A DNA stretch of 64,000 nt, from contig NZ_VTOW01000005.1 of NCBI RefSeq assembly GCF_012184425.1, positions 124,001 to 188,000 of the forward strand, in the 5' to 3' direction. The position numbers were made by a program, and so were the translations under genes. This document shows positions 15,914 through 25,509 of this stretch, piece after piece. Source of the stretch: Candidatus Manganitrophus noduliformans (GTDB lineage Bacteria > Nitrospirota > Nitrospiria > SBBL01 > Manganitrophaceae). The first letter of the stretch is position 1. Each line of letters starts with the position of its first letter. The notes below the pieces were generated by a model. That model saw nothing but the letters and a program-made list of their open reading frames with translations, did no database searches and was not told the DNA's origin.

Positions 15914-18381
15914 CGGCGGATGAAAGAGATGGAAGAGAAGATGTGAAAAGAACCTCCCTCCCGGACGCGCTCTCGGTCCTTCCATTACGAGACACGGTGG
16001 CGTTCCCCATGGCGGTGATCCCGCTTCTCGTCGGCCAGGAGCGCTCGGTGAAGCTGGTGGAGGATGCCATGCGCTCCAATCGGATGATCTTATTGGTCGC
16101 GCAAAAGAGCGTCGAGGCGCGTCCCGCCGGGCCGGAAGATCTCTATCGGATGGGGACCGCGGCGGTCATTCAGCAACTCCTTCGGGCGCCGGATGGGACC
16201 CTTCGTCTGGTGGTCCAAGGGTTGGAGCGGGTCCGAATCGTCGATTTCGCCAGGACGGAGCCATACCTTGTCGCCCGGATTGAACGGGCACCCGAAATCA
16301 TCGAAGAAGGGGTCGAGGTCGAAGCGTTTATTCGCGCCGTTCGAGATCTGATCCAGCGACTGACGCCGCTGATCCCCGAGCTTCCCGATGAACTCAGCGG
16401 CGCCATCCAGGCGCTCACCGACCTGCGTCAGATTGTCTATCTGGTGGCGACCAGCGTTCCGATTTCGGTCGCCGCGCGCCAGGATCTTTTAGAGATCAAT
16501 TCCCTCCCTGCCAAACTGCGGCGGCTGATCGAATTGCTGCAGCATGAGGTCGCGGTTCGAGAGCTGGGGCAGAAAATCACGCGCGAGACCGAAGAGGAGA
16601 TGTCGAAGGCGCAGCGGGACTACGTTCTTCGCGAGCAGATGAAGACGATCCAGCGGCAGCTGGGGGAGGAGAATCCCGAACAGGCGGAGATCGAGGCGTT
16701 CCGACGCCGGCTGCAAGAAGCGCCGCTTCCGGAAGAGGCGCGGAAGGAAGCCGAACGCGAATTGTCCCGGTTGGAGCGCCTGCCGCCTGCCGCCGCGGAG
16801 CATGGTCTGATTCGCACCTATCTCGATTGGTTGTTGAGCCTTCCTTGGGGAAAGACAACCGGGGGGCAAATCGACGTCGGTCATGCGCGGAAAATCCTTG
16901 ATGAGGATCACTACGACCTCGAAAAAATCAAAGAGCGGATTCTCGAATACCTGGCGGTGAGAAAGTTGCGGGAAGAGCGCCGCGCCGCCGTTCCCTTGAC
17001 CGGGGCCGGCGAGGCGGGACTTGTCGCGGAAGCGGGGCCGCTTCCACAAACGCCTGAAGATGAAGCGCTTCGCGAGCCGATTCTCTGCTTCGTCGGGCCG
17101 CCGGGGGTCGGAAAGACCTCGCTCGGCCAGTCGATCGCCCGCGCGATGGGCCGGAAGTTTGTCCGGATCAGTCTCGGCGGAATCCATGACGAGGCGGAGA
17201 TCCGGGGACACCGGCGGACCTATATCGGCGCCATGCCGGGCCGGATTATTCAGGCGCTCCGGCGCGCCGAGACGTTCGATCCGGTCTTTATGTTGGATGA
17301 GGTCGACAAGCTCGGCGTCGGCTTTCACGGCGATCCGTCCGCCGCGTTATTGGAGGTGCTCGATCCGGCGCAGAACCATGCCTTTGTCGATACCTACTTG
17401 GGCGTGCCGGTGGATCTCACAAAAGTCCTCTTCATCTGCACCGCGAACACGATCGATACGATTCCATCCGCCCTTCAGGACCGGATGGAAATCGTCTCTT
17501 TGTCGGGTTATACCGAGGAGGAGAAGCTTCACATCGCGCGCCGCTATCTTTTACGGAGACAGCTTCGAGCGAACGGTCTCCAGGCGGAGGAGGTGACGCT
17601 CGAAGATGAGGCGATCCGGCGGATTATTCGGGAATACACACGCGAGGCGGGGGTGCGAAACCTTGAGCGGGCGATCGCCGGAGTCTTGCGGAAGGTGGCC
17701 CGGCGGATCAGCGAGGGGGCGCAGACGCCGATCGCCGTCACCGCCGACAAGATTCCGGAATATCTGGGGCGGCCTCGATTCATGAACGAAGTCGCCGAGC
17801 GGATCGATCGGCCCGGCATCGCAACGGGGTTGGCCTGGACGCCGACCGGCGGCGATGTCCTCTTTGTCGAGGCGACGATGATGCAGAGCCACGAAGAGCA
17901 TTTGATTTTGACCGGAATGTTGGGCGACGTCATGCGGGAATCGGCGCAGGCGGCCGTTTCCTACGTCCGGTCGAATGCGGAGCGGCTGGGAATCGATCCG
18001 AAGATTTTCGATGGAAAGACCGTCCACATCCACGTCCCTGCCGGGGCGATTCCGAAGGACGGTCCGTCGGCCGGCGTGACGATGGTCGCGGCGATCGCTT
18101 CGCTTGCTTCGGGGCGGCCGGTGCGGAATGATCTCGCCATGACGGGGGAGATTACCCTTCGGGGGAAAGTGCTTCCGGTCGGCGGCATTAAGGAGAAGGT
18201 CTTGGCCGCCTATCGGGTGGGGGTGAAGACAATTCTTCTCCCGCAGCGGAACGAAAATGATCTGGAGGATGTGCCGGAGGAGGTGAAACGATCCCTCACT
18301 TTTATTCCGCTCGGTTCGGCGGAGGATGTTTTGAAGAACGCGCTGGTGCCCGTTCCAACGGAGAGCGGATTGTTGGTTTGA
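15910..18381 (+). CDS. lon: ATP-dependent protease Lon
   Basis: An 823-residue LonA protease degrading misfolded and regulatory proteins in the cytoplasm. The N-terminal substrate domain (~15-210, [20 protein letters not shown]) is followed by coiled coil, then AAA+ with Walker [10 protein letters not shown] (~395) and Walker [11 protein letters not shown]. The C-terminal protease has the catalytic Ser in [11 protein letters not shown] and Lys in [13 protein letters not shown] short Ala/Gly/Glu-rich insertion ([20 protein letters not shown]) precedes Walker A. The 4-base overlap with hsp20 supports a proteostasis operon. Confidence 0.97.
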   Translation: MTADERDGREDVKRTSLPDALSVLPLRDTVAFPMAVIPLLVGQERSVKLVEDAMRSNRMILLVAQKSVEARPAGPEDLYRMGTAAVIQQLLRAPDGTLRLVVQGLERVRIVDFARTEPYLVARIERAPEIIEEGVEVEAFIRAVRDLIQRLTPLIPELPDELSGAIQALTDLRQIVYLVATSVPISVAARQDLLEINSLPAKLRRLIELLQHEVAVRELGQKITRETEEEMSKAQRDYVLREQMKTIQRQLGEENPEQAEIEAFRRRLQEAPLPEEARKEAERELSRLERLPPAAAEHGLIRTYLDWLLSLPWGKTTGGQIDVGHARKILDEDHYDLEKIKERILEYLAVRKLREERRAAVPLTGAGEAGLVAEAGPLPQTPEDEALREPILCFVGPPGVGKTSLGQSIARAMGRKFVRISLGGIHDEAEIRGHRRTYIGAMPGRIIQALRRAETFDPVFMLDEVDKLGVGFHGDPSAALLEVLDPAQNHAFVDTYLGVPVDLTKVLFICTANTIDTIPSALQDRMEIVSLSGYTEEEKLHIARRYLLRRQLRANGLQAEEVTLEDEAIRRIIREYTREAGVRNLERAIAGVLRKVARRISEGAQTPIAVTADKIPEYLGRPRFMNEVAERIDRPGIATGLAWTPTGGDVLFVEATMMQSHEEHLILTGMLGDVMRESAQAAVSYVRSNAERLGIDPKIFDGKTVHIHVPAGAIPKDGPSAGVTMVAAIASLASGRPVRNDLAMTGEITLRGKVLPVGGIKEKVLAAYRVGVKTILLPQRNENDLEDVPEEVKRSLTFIPLGSAEDVLKNALVPVPTESGLLV

Positions 18382-18412
18382 AAAAGGGGGTGTGGGTGAA
18401 ACCCACACCCCC
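18381..18412 (-). terminator. Rho-independent terminator for sodC
   Basis: A 12-bp perfect stem, GGGGGTGTGGGT (18386-18397) and ACCCACACCCCC (18401-18412), has a 3-base loop. On the minus strand the stem is followed by TTTTT (18385-18381), so it terminates sodC transcripts. On the plus strand no T-run follows, so lon would be terminated weakly at best. Confidence 0.75.
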
Positions 18413-18450
18413 GCGCTCTCGATCGGTGAGTCTTCATTCTTCGTTGAAAT

Positions 18451-18963
18451 CTATTTCTTCTTAATCACCCCACACGCGGCCCGAGGGCCGGCGTTGCCGA
18501 TCGGGTCGGCTTTTTGGTCGTCCTCGGCGACGTGGATGACCAGCGCGGTGCCATCCGGCTGGAAGAGGGAGTTTTTCCCTTCGCCGAGGGTGACCCGATC
18601 GGTCGTTATTTCGGTTTTCGCGTTGCCGTCGGGGCCGACGCTCAGGTTCGGCAGATCGCCGGCGTGCGGTCCCTCCGGGCTTTCCAATCCATGTTTTTTC
18701 CCTTCCGGATTGAGATGACCTCCCGCCGATGTGAAATTAGGGCCCTCGCATTTTCCGACGGCGTGGATGTGCAGTCCGTGCTGGCCCGGGGAGAGCTTTG
18801 AAACGGAAATGGCAATCTTCACCCCTTTTCCTTCTTCCATAAAGGTCGCGGTGCCGATCTTTTCCCCCTGTCCATTGATGATATCGGCTTCCGCCTTCGA
18901 GTCCGCGAAAGCGGTGGCGCCGAGCAGAACCAATCCAAATGCGGCCAGAAGAGCGTATTTCAT
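18451..18963 (-). CDS. sodC: Cu/Zn superoxide dismutase, secreted
   Basis: A 170-residue enzyme dismuting superoxide in the periplasm. The N-terminus is a signal peptide (LLAAFGLVLLGATAFA). Metal ligands are visible in HGLHIHAVGKCEG and in SAGGHLNPEGKKHG, and further conserved residues in GPHAGDLPNL and LVIHVAEDD. Cys in the first motif and in AACGVIK could form the structural disulfide. An excellent ribosome binding site (AAGGAGG) precedes the ATG. Its own promoter lies downstream of eboF on the same strand, and a terminator follows. Confidence 0.95.
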   Translation of the reverse strand: MKYALLAAFGLVLLGATAFADSKAEADIINGQGEKIGTATFMEEGKGVKIAISVSKLSPGQHGLHIHAVGKCEGPNFTSAGGHLNPEGKKHGLESPEGPHAGDLPNLSVGPDGNAKTEITTDRVTLGEGKNSLFQPDGTALVIHVAEDDQKADPIGNAGPRAACGVIKKK

Positions 18964-19058
18964 ATCAGAGTTCCTCCTTTTCGTCGACGTATGTTCATGA
19001 TGTGGGAAGCGGTCCGTGTCTCAGGGCCACTGCGACACCGGGCGGGAATAATTCAGAG

Positions 19059-19088
19059 AGTATAGGACGGTTCGGTGCAGAGAGTCAA
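19059..19088 (-). promoter_or_regulatory. sodC promoter
   Basis: On the minus strand TTGACT (19088-19083) and TATACT (19064-19059) are 18 bases apart. Transcription would start near 19052, giving an ~90-base leader before sodC. A 20-bp palindrome lies about 18 bases upstream of the -35 box, where an activator could bind. Confidence 0.5.
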
Positions 19089-19095
19089 GAATCTT

Positions 19096-19137
19096 TGAAA
19101 GATGGTAGTGTCCTATAGGACACTAGCTGAAAGATGG
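19096..19137. repeat. 20-bp perfect palindrome framed by 10-bp direct repeats
   Basis: TAGTGTCCTATAGGACACTA occupies 19106-19125. It is framed by TGAAAGATGG at 19096-19105 and again at 19128-19137, so the second copy starts 32 bases after the first. The eboF stop codon (TAG on the minus strand) lies within the palindrome edge. The arrangement looks like a tiny insertion with a target-site duplication, or a regulatory site upstream of sodC. Confidence 0.75.
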
Positions 19138-20550
19138 ATGAACGACGATCGGTGAATGGATCCGCTCGTCGCGTTCCAGGCCGAGGTGGCTTAAGATCAG
19201 ATTGCAGAGATCGACCGCTCGGAGCGAATCGGCTTTCAGGAGATCCGGGCGTTGCGTGATAAAGAGCGGTCCCTCGTCGGCCGAGTCGGCGACCCGTCCG
19301 TGAGAGCCTTTGACCAGGGCGGCGTCGAGCGGAATGACATCGAGCAAGGTCCGAAATCCGAGCGCTTTTTGGAGGAGACGCCCTCCGATTTTTAATTTCG
19401 GAAAAGAGATCGCGGGATCGATGAAAAGCTCCACCGGGTCATATCCCGGCTTGCGATGGATATCGACCGTCCTCGCGAAGTCGGGCGCCCGGCGATCATC
19501 CAACCAATAATAATAGGTGAACCAGGCGTCGCTTGAAGCGACGGCGATCATTTCCCCGGCCCGCGGGTGATTCAAGTGGTGTCGGCGTTTCCCCTCTTCA
19601 TCCAAGATCAATTCGATCCCGGACGTCTTCTCCAGGACGGCGCGGACCGCATCCTCCTTCGACAGGTCGTTCAGATAGATATGGGCGACTTGATGGTCGG
19701 CGACGGCGAAGACGGCGCTCGCCCCCGGATCGAGCAATTCCCGCCCCAACTCCTCGCGGAGGGCGATCCAACCTTGTTCCCTGAAAATTCGATTGAGGTG
19801 AATCGGTTTCGTCACCGGCGTGATCCCATATTCCGAAAGAAAGAGGATCTCCGCGTCGGCCGCCGCGTAGTGCCGGATCAGGTCGCCGCAGACGGCGTCG
19901 ATCTCCCGGAGGTCCTGCGCGAGAGAAGGATCGTCGGGGCCGCGCCGCTGCAGGTTGTAGTCGAGGTGCGGAAGATAGATCAGGGTGAGGGTCGGGTTGT
20001 AGCGCCGGTCGATCCACCGGGCCGCTTCCGCGATCCAACGGCTTGATTGGATCGAGGTGGCCGGCCCCCAGAAGTGAAAGAGGGGGAACGGGCCAAGATC
20101 GGCCTGGATCTCTTGCCGGATCGCTCCCGGCTGGGTATAGATATCGGGGATCTTTCGGCCGTCGGCGGGATACATCGGGCGCGGCGTGATCGAATAATCG
20201 ACGGTCGAGTGCATGTTGAACCACCAGAAGAGATTGGCGCAGGTAAAATTCGGATCGGCCGCGCGGGCGATCTCCCAGAGCTTCGGCGCCTGAACCAGCC
20301 GGTTCGACTGCCGCCAAAACTTGATCTCACATTCATCCCGAAAATACCAGCCGTTTCCGACAATCCCATGTTGCGCGGGCCAGCTCCCGGTCAGATAGGT
20401 CGCCTGGGCGGCGCAGGTGACCGCCGGGGTGACCGCTTCGATCGGGACAACCTTCCCTCGCTTTGCCCATTCCGACAGAGAAGGGGTGGCGGGGCCGAGA
20501 AGCCGCTGTGTGAGTCCGACCACATTGATGACGACGGTTTTCTTCAGCAT
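19123..20550 (-). CDS. eboF: EboF-like alkaline phosphatase superfamily protein
   Basis: A 475-residue member of the nucleotide pyrophosphatase/phosphodiesterase branch of the alkaline phosphatase superfamily. The nucleophile region reads VTPAVTCAAQATYLTGSWPA, followed by HGIVGNGW; later metal-site segments include LIYLPHLDYNLQRRG, LSEYGITPV and VKGSHGRVAD. The N-terminus reads VVINVVGLT, with Asn where a metal-binding Asp is common in the superfamily. It is the last gene of the ebo-type operon, 10 bases after eboE. Its C-terminus is formed by a palindromic repeat and may be altered. In studied ebo clusters the gene set serves export or processing of a metabolite; the substrate here is unknown. 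Confidence 0.85.
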   Translation of the reverse strand: MLKKTVVINVVGLTQRLLGPATPSLSEWAKRGKVVPIEAVTPAVTCAAQATYLTGSWPAQHGIVGNGWYFRDECEIKFWRQSNRLVQAPKLWEIARAADPNFTCANLFWWFNMHSTVDYSITPRPMYPADGRKIPDIYTQPGAIRQEIQADLGPFPLFHFWGPATSIQSSRWIAEAARWIDRRYNPTLTLIYLPHLDYNLQRRGPDDPSLAQDLREIDAVCGDLIRHYAAADAEILFLSEYGITPVTKPIHLNRIFREQGWIALREELGRELLDPGASAVFAVADHQVAHIYLNDLSKEDAVRAVLEKTSGIELILDEEGKRRHHLNHPRAGEMIAVASSDAWFTYYYWLDDRRAPDFARTVDIHRKPGYDPVELFIDPAISFPKLKIGGRLLQKALGFRTLLDVIPLDAALVKGSHGRVADSADEGPLFITQRPDLLKADSLRAVDLCNLILSHLGLERDERIHSPIVVHPSFS

Positions 20551-20560
20551 GAGGGACCGT

Positions 20561-21775
20561 TCATGATATCATCTGCTCCAGCACCCAACGATACTCATCG
20601 GCGATCGATTCAACCAGGTCCCGCTTCAAACCGGGGGGGAGGATGTCCCAGGTGTAGGTTTCGATCTCGAGATGAGAGGTGAACCGCCGCTCGCCCAATA
20701 ATTGGAGGAGGCGCGCGGTTTCGCCCCCCGTGGAGTGAAGCGGTCCTTCCCCGGAGAAAAAGAGGGGAAGGTGAAAGTGAATCCGCCACTCGCGGGAATC
20801 GAGGCTTCGGGTGATCGGGAAGAGGTCGCTTAAATCGGCATAATGGCGAAGACCTTCTTGCGCGTTGCGCTCGATGACCTGGTGAAGGTAGATTGATTCC
20901 GAAAAAGGACGGAGTCGATCGGAGAGCGCCTTAAGCGGCTCCGGATCGGAGGGAACGGCCATCTTCAGCGCGGCGCTGATCTGAACCTTTCCGATTTGGA
21001 TCCCCGCTCTTTGGAGGAGGTCGAGGGCGCTCTCCGCCTCCTCGTATTCGACCGCCATATGGGAGGTATCGTAACAGATTCGGATATGTTCGAGGAGATC
21101 GCGTTCCGCCCGGGGAACCGGGCGTTGGAGCGCGGCGGCCAGAAGCGGCGCGCCGATCGGGAGGAGATATTTCCGGAAAAAATCGACCGCCTCGATACTG
21201 TTCTCGATCAGGCCGTCCGGCTCCGGCTCGATGTCGAGGTGGATCACTTTTCCTGTCTCCTCTTTTGCGCAGACCAGGGCGGAGGCGACTCGGACGAGAT
21301 TTTGAACGATCGTCTCCCAGGTTGCCGGGTCGTTGGCGATGATCCAGCGTTTGTAGGTCAGCGGAGAGGTCGAGATGCTCCCTTCCATTCCGTCAGGGAG
21401 GAGCCTTCGAAGGATCTCGATCAGCCGGAGGGTATAGCGCAGCCGCTCTTCGGTCCGCCAGTCGGGCGCGAAGACCCCCGCCTTGACCCGCTGCCGGTGA
21501 AAGGCGCCGAAGGGAAATCCGTTGAGCGTAAAGAGATAAAGACCATGGCCGTCGAGGAACGATTTAAAACGGTCGATTTCTTCTCCCGCCAGTAGCGCCT
21601 CGCTCTCTTTGGAGGAGAGGCGAAGGCCGATGCCGAACGGCGCATCGGGGGAGAGGATCGATTTGAGCGCCGGCGCATATTTCTCCAGATTTCCGAAGAC
21701 CTCCGGCCATCCGTTTCCGGGATGAATGTTGGAGCAATAAGTCAGATGAAAGGCCTTGTCCGGTCCGATCCGCAT
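20561..21775 (-). CDS. eboE: EboE-like TIM-barrel protein (xylose-isomerase-like)
   Basis: A 404-residue protein of the metabolite traffic protein EboE type. It opens with LTYCSNIHPGNGWPEVFGNL, typical of that family, and contains TIM-barrel segments with charged residues suited to a metal site (VIHLDIEPEPDGL, IRICYDTSHMAVEYEEAE, KVQISAALK, LHQVIERN). No signal peptide or membrane segment is seen. It is 4 bases downstream of eboB and 10 bases upstream of eboF. Its reaction is unknown in the family; an aldose-ketose isomerase-like step is inference only. Confidence 0.87.
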   Translation of the reverse strand: MRIGPDKAFHLTYCSNIHPGNGWPEVFGNLEKYAPALKSILSPDAPFGIGLRLSSKESEALLAGEEIDRFKSFLDGHGLYLFTLNGFPFGAFHRQRVKAGVFAPDWRTEERLRYTLRLIEILRRLLPDGMEGSISTSPLTYKRWIIANDPATWETIVQNLVRVASALVCAKEETGKVIHLDIEPEPDGLIENSIEAVDFFRKYLLPIGAPLLAAALQRPVPRAERDLLEHIRICYDTSHMAVEYEEAESALDLLQRAGIQIGKVQISAALKMAVPSDPEPLKALSDRLRPFSESIYLHQVIERNAQEGLRHYADLSDLFPITRSLDSREWRIHFHLPLFFSGEGPLHSTGGETARLLQLLGERRFTSHLEIETYTWDILPPGLKRDLVESIADEYRWVLEQMIS

Positions 21776-21779
21776 CTTT

Positions 21780-22643
21780 TTACCGCGCTCCCAAAGGAGC
21801 GGAGGGAGCCGCTTTCTGCCCGTTCCGGTCCGTCACGTTTTCAAGTGTAAAGCGGGGAGACTGGCTCAAAAAGGCGGCCGGATTCTCATAGATGATTTTT
21901 CGAATCGATCTTTCCGAATGGCACCGCCGCCGCATCTCCAGGGCGAAGCGGGGAATGGCGATCGGAAGACTCGGTCCCCAGTCGCAGGCGGAGCTGACGC
22001 AGATCCGCTCCGGTCCGGCCCGCTCGATCATGTCGATCGCCCGCTGCGGTGAAACCTTGGTCTGGGGGTAGAGGGTGATCCCTGCCCAAAAGCCATTTTT
22101 CAGGATCATCCCGATTGTATGTTCCTCCGCGTGATCGATCAGGATCCGTCCGGGATCGATCCGCCCATCTTTCAAAAGGGTCTCCACGATGATCCGTGTC
22201 CCTTTGTATTTGTCCTCAAGGTGGGGGGTGTGGATGAGGATCATCTGATTGTGCGCGACGGCGAGGTCGAGATGGTCCTGAAAAGTCGCCACCTCGTTCC
22301 GTGTGACCCGGTTCAATCCGATCTCTCCGATCCCGAGGACGTTGGGCCGATCGAGATACTTCGGGATCTTTTCGATGACTGCCCGCGCGAGCGAGCGATT
22401 GTCGGCCTCCTTCGGATTGAGACAGAGCCAGGTGTAGTGGCGGATGCCGACCCGGGCCGCGCGCTTCGGCTCCACTTCCGTGAGCTGATGGAAATAATCG
22501 TCGAAGCCGTCGGCCGAGGAGCGGTCGAAGCCGGCCCAGAAGGCGGGGTCGGTCAGCGCCACGCAGCCGGTCAGCGCCATCTGTTCGTAATCGTCGGTCG
22601 TTCGGGAGGCCATATGGGCGTGCATGTCGATATACTCCATCAT
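21780..22643 (-). CDS. eboB: EboB-like TatD-family metal-dependent hydrolase
   Basis: A 287-residue amidohydrolase-fold protein. The N-terminal metal motif is [20 protein letters not shown]; further candidate ligands are in [30 protein letters not shown] and the Asp of SSACDWGPS. TatD relatives are nucleases or hydrolases, but the ebo version forms its own group with unknown substrate. The ATG overlaps the stop of the 94-residue gene upstream (ATGA), so the two are coupled. No export signal is visible. Confidence 0.88.
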   Translation of the reverse strand: MMEYIDMHAHMASRTTDDYEQMALTGCVALTDPAFWAGFDRSSADGFDDYFHQLTEVEPKRAARVGIRHYTWLCLNPKEADNRSLARAVIEKIPKYLDRPNVLGIGEIGLNRVTRNEVATFQDHLDLAVAHNQMILIHTPHLEDKYKGTRIIVETLLKDGRIDPGRILIDHAEEHTIGMILKNGFWAGITLYPQTKVSPQRAIDMIERAGPERICVSSACDWGPSLPIAIPRFALEMRRRCHSERSIRKIIYENPAAFLSQSPRFTLENVTDRNGQKAAPSAPLGAR

Positions 22644-22920
22644 CGTTCTCCTTTCTCCGGGCGGTAGGCCCCGCAGGCCGACTTTTGGTCGAGGCCGTCG
22701 GTCGGCTCCGTCCGCGGATCGCTGAAGATCATCTGAATCCGCCCGACGCGGTCCCCGTCTGAGCCGGACAAGGTCCGGACCGCCTCCCGAAACGCCCGCA
22801 TCCGAAAGTCGGCATCGACGGCGGGATCGGCGGCGCGGTCGAGACGGTCCAAGAAAGCGGCGAGATCGAGCAGCCGGGTCCGGTTTTCAATGAAGTACTC
22901 GTCGATCAACTGCACGCCGG

Positions 22921-22924
<4 letters not shown>
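22640..22924 (-). CDS. 94-residue unknown protein of the ebo operon
   Basis: I do not recognise a named family. The protein starts [20 protein letters not shown], continues with a helix rich in Asp/Arg/Leu ([20 protein letters not shown]), and ends with a Ser/Pro/Gly-rich tail ([19 protein letters not shown]). The start overlaps the eboD stop (ATGA) and its stop overlaps the eboB start (ATGA), which strongly supports real translation; a longer frame to 22951 is unnecessary. It is soluble with no signal peptide. It might stand in for EboA, which is otherwise missing, but is much shorter than I recall for EboA proteins. Confidence 0.75.
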
Positions 22925-24117
<1,193 letters not shown>

Positions 24118-24163
24118 GGAGGTCCTTTCAATCATCGGGGCGTGGCCGGTGCGGCCGACCGAT

Positions 24164-25084
24164 TCAGGTGACTGCGAAGAGACGGGCGGTCCGGGAAGCA
24201 AATAGCGCCAATAACGAAATCATCAAGCCGGGAAGGAAACCGGCATAGAGAGCCGCGAGGGTTGCGTCGAGCAGAACGAGCGAGAGAACGCCGCGCTTCA
24301 CCGCGGTCCGGATCGGAACGGCCTGCGGGACGCGATATGCTTCCCAAAAGGGAGGGATGACCCGGAAAGCGAAGAGCGCCAGAAAAGGGAGCGTCTCCCA
24401 AAGAGGAATCGCGCTCTGAAAAGCGAGCGCGGCGAGGGCCAGCAGAACCGCACCGATCAATCCGATCGAGAAGAGGATCGTCTTTTGCCTTCCGCCGTGG
24501 ACCTCTCCTTTGCTGGTCAGGGTGACGGCGGCGATGTAGGTCAACGGGATCAGGCCGAGCGGTGCATAGTCGAAGAGGAGGAGCGGCGCGGCGCTGAGAC
24601 CGAGGAGAAGATTGAGTCCCCGGCAGAGCCCCATATTGAGCGGGCCGACGATCGGATGCTCCTTCGTCCAGGCGTTATAGCAAATCGCCGAGAGGGCAAT
24701 GGCGATCGCGAGAAGCCCGCTGGCGAGTCCCGCCGTGAACGCAGCGCCGATTCCGAATAAGAGGAGAACCGTTCCGAAGAGCGCGGCGCGGCGGGGAGTG
24801 ATCCGCCCGCTCGGGATCGGCCGCTCCGGCCGTTCGGCGGCGTCCCGTCGCGCGTCGAAGAGGTCGTTGAGGACCACCCCGCCGCCGTAGAGGCCGATCG
24901 TCGAGAGCGCGAGGAGGAGGATTACAGGACCGGCGGCGCCGACGACGGCGGCGCCGGCGAAAATATCGGCCGCGGCCGTCCAGAGGTTGGCGGCGCGGAT
25001 CAACTCCAGATAGGATTTTAGGAAAAGCGGTCGGGCAGGGTGGTCCCGTTGAAGAAAGAGGGAAGGCTCCTTTGTCCTCAGCAT
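24164..25084 (-). CDS. eboC: EboC-like UbiA-family prenyltransferase
   Basis: A 306-residue integral membrane protein with about eight or nine hydrophobic segments. The first prenyl-diphosphate motif is VVLNDLFDARRDAAERPERP; the second Asp-rich region is less clear. UbiA enzymes attach prenyl groups to aromatic or polyol acceptors in the membrane. In ebo clusters this one is thought to lipidate the product of the cyclase. I chose ATG 25084 (MLRTKEPS) with AGAGGA about 8 bases upstream; the longer frame to 25276 would overlap the cytochrome gene. It lies 46 bases before eboD. Confidence 0.87.
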   Translation of the reverse strand: MLRTKEPSLFLQRDHPARPLFLKSYLELIRAANLWTAAADIFAGAAVVGAAGPVILLLALSTIGLYGGGVVLNDLFDARRDAAERPERPIPSGRITPRRAALFGTVLLLFGIGAAFTAGLASGLLAIAIALSAICYNAWTKEHPIVGPLNMGLCRGLNLLLGLSAAPLLLFDYAPLGLIPLTYIAAVTLTSKGEVHGGRQKTILFSIGLIGAVLLALAALAFQSAIPLWETLPFLALFAFRVIPPFWEAYRVPQAVPIRTAVKRGVLSLVLLDATLAALYAGFLPGLMISLLALFASRTARLFAVT

Positions 25085-25158
25085 CGGCAGGGTCCTCTTC
25101 ATGGGGTGGAGGTGGAGAGGCGATCGCGTTGACCGGTCTTCCCGATCTGCGGTTGATT

Positions 25159-25509
25159 CTAACGCAACGCTTTTAAGTATGCAACCAGATCGTCGAGTTC
25201 TCGATCGCCGATCTCCTTTTCCGAGAAGGCCGGCATGGCGCCGAGACCGTGGCGGACTTGAAACCGGATCAGCCACCGGGGAAGGGGTTTGTTATTGATC
25301 GCGGGCCCGAGGCCGGCCTCCCCTCTGGGATGACATTGATTGCAGTATTTCATAAAAGCTTCCTCTCCGCGAACGAGGGTAGAGGAAGACATCGACAGGG
25401 GAGGGGCGATCGGCTCGCTCCGCCGGGCCGGGCCGCAGCCGGAGAACAAGAGAAGCGCAGTGAGGAGCCAAGGGAGATAAAATCGGAACGGTCTTATTCC
25501 TAAGATCAC
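25159..25509 (-). CDS. Lipoprotein c-type cytochrome
   Basis: A 116-residue monohaem cytochrome. The N-terminus is a lipoprotein signal (YLPWLLTALLLFSGC, lipid Cys25), followed by a Ser/Pro linker and the haem motif CNQCH at 56-60. The likely axial Met is in LGAMPAFSEKEI, and the C-terminal helix ends LDDLVAYLKALR. The GTG start overlaps the stop of the upstream dehydrogenase-like gene (GTGA), so it is almost certainly its electron acceptor in the periplasm. It is followed 74 bases later by eboC, linking a redox pair to the ebo genes. Confidence 0.93.
   Translation of the reverse strand: MILGIRPFRFYLPWLLTALLLFSGCGPARRSEPIAPPLSMSSSTLVRGEEAFMKYCNQCHPRGEAGLGPAINNKPLPRWLIRFQVRHGLGAMPAFSEKEIGDRELDDLVAYLKALR

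Noticed and set aside
16489-17328. 279-residue antisense frame within lon
   Set aside because: Covered entirely by the conserved Lon coding sequence and without its own ribosome binding site or motifs.
19979-20369. Second minus-strand frame inside eboF as a separate gene
   Set aside because: Same strand, different phase, Ser/Arg-rich composition and no homology; typical of GC-rich alternative frames.
20047-20682. 211-residue plus-strand frame opposite eboF/eboE
   Set aside because: Arg/Gly-rich shadow of conserved minus-strand genes.
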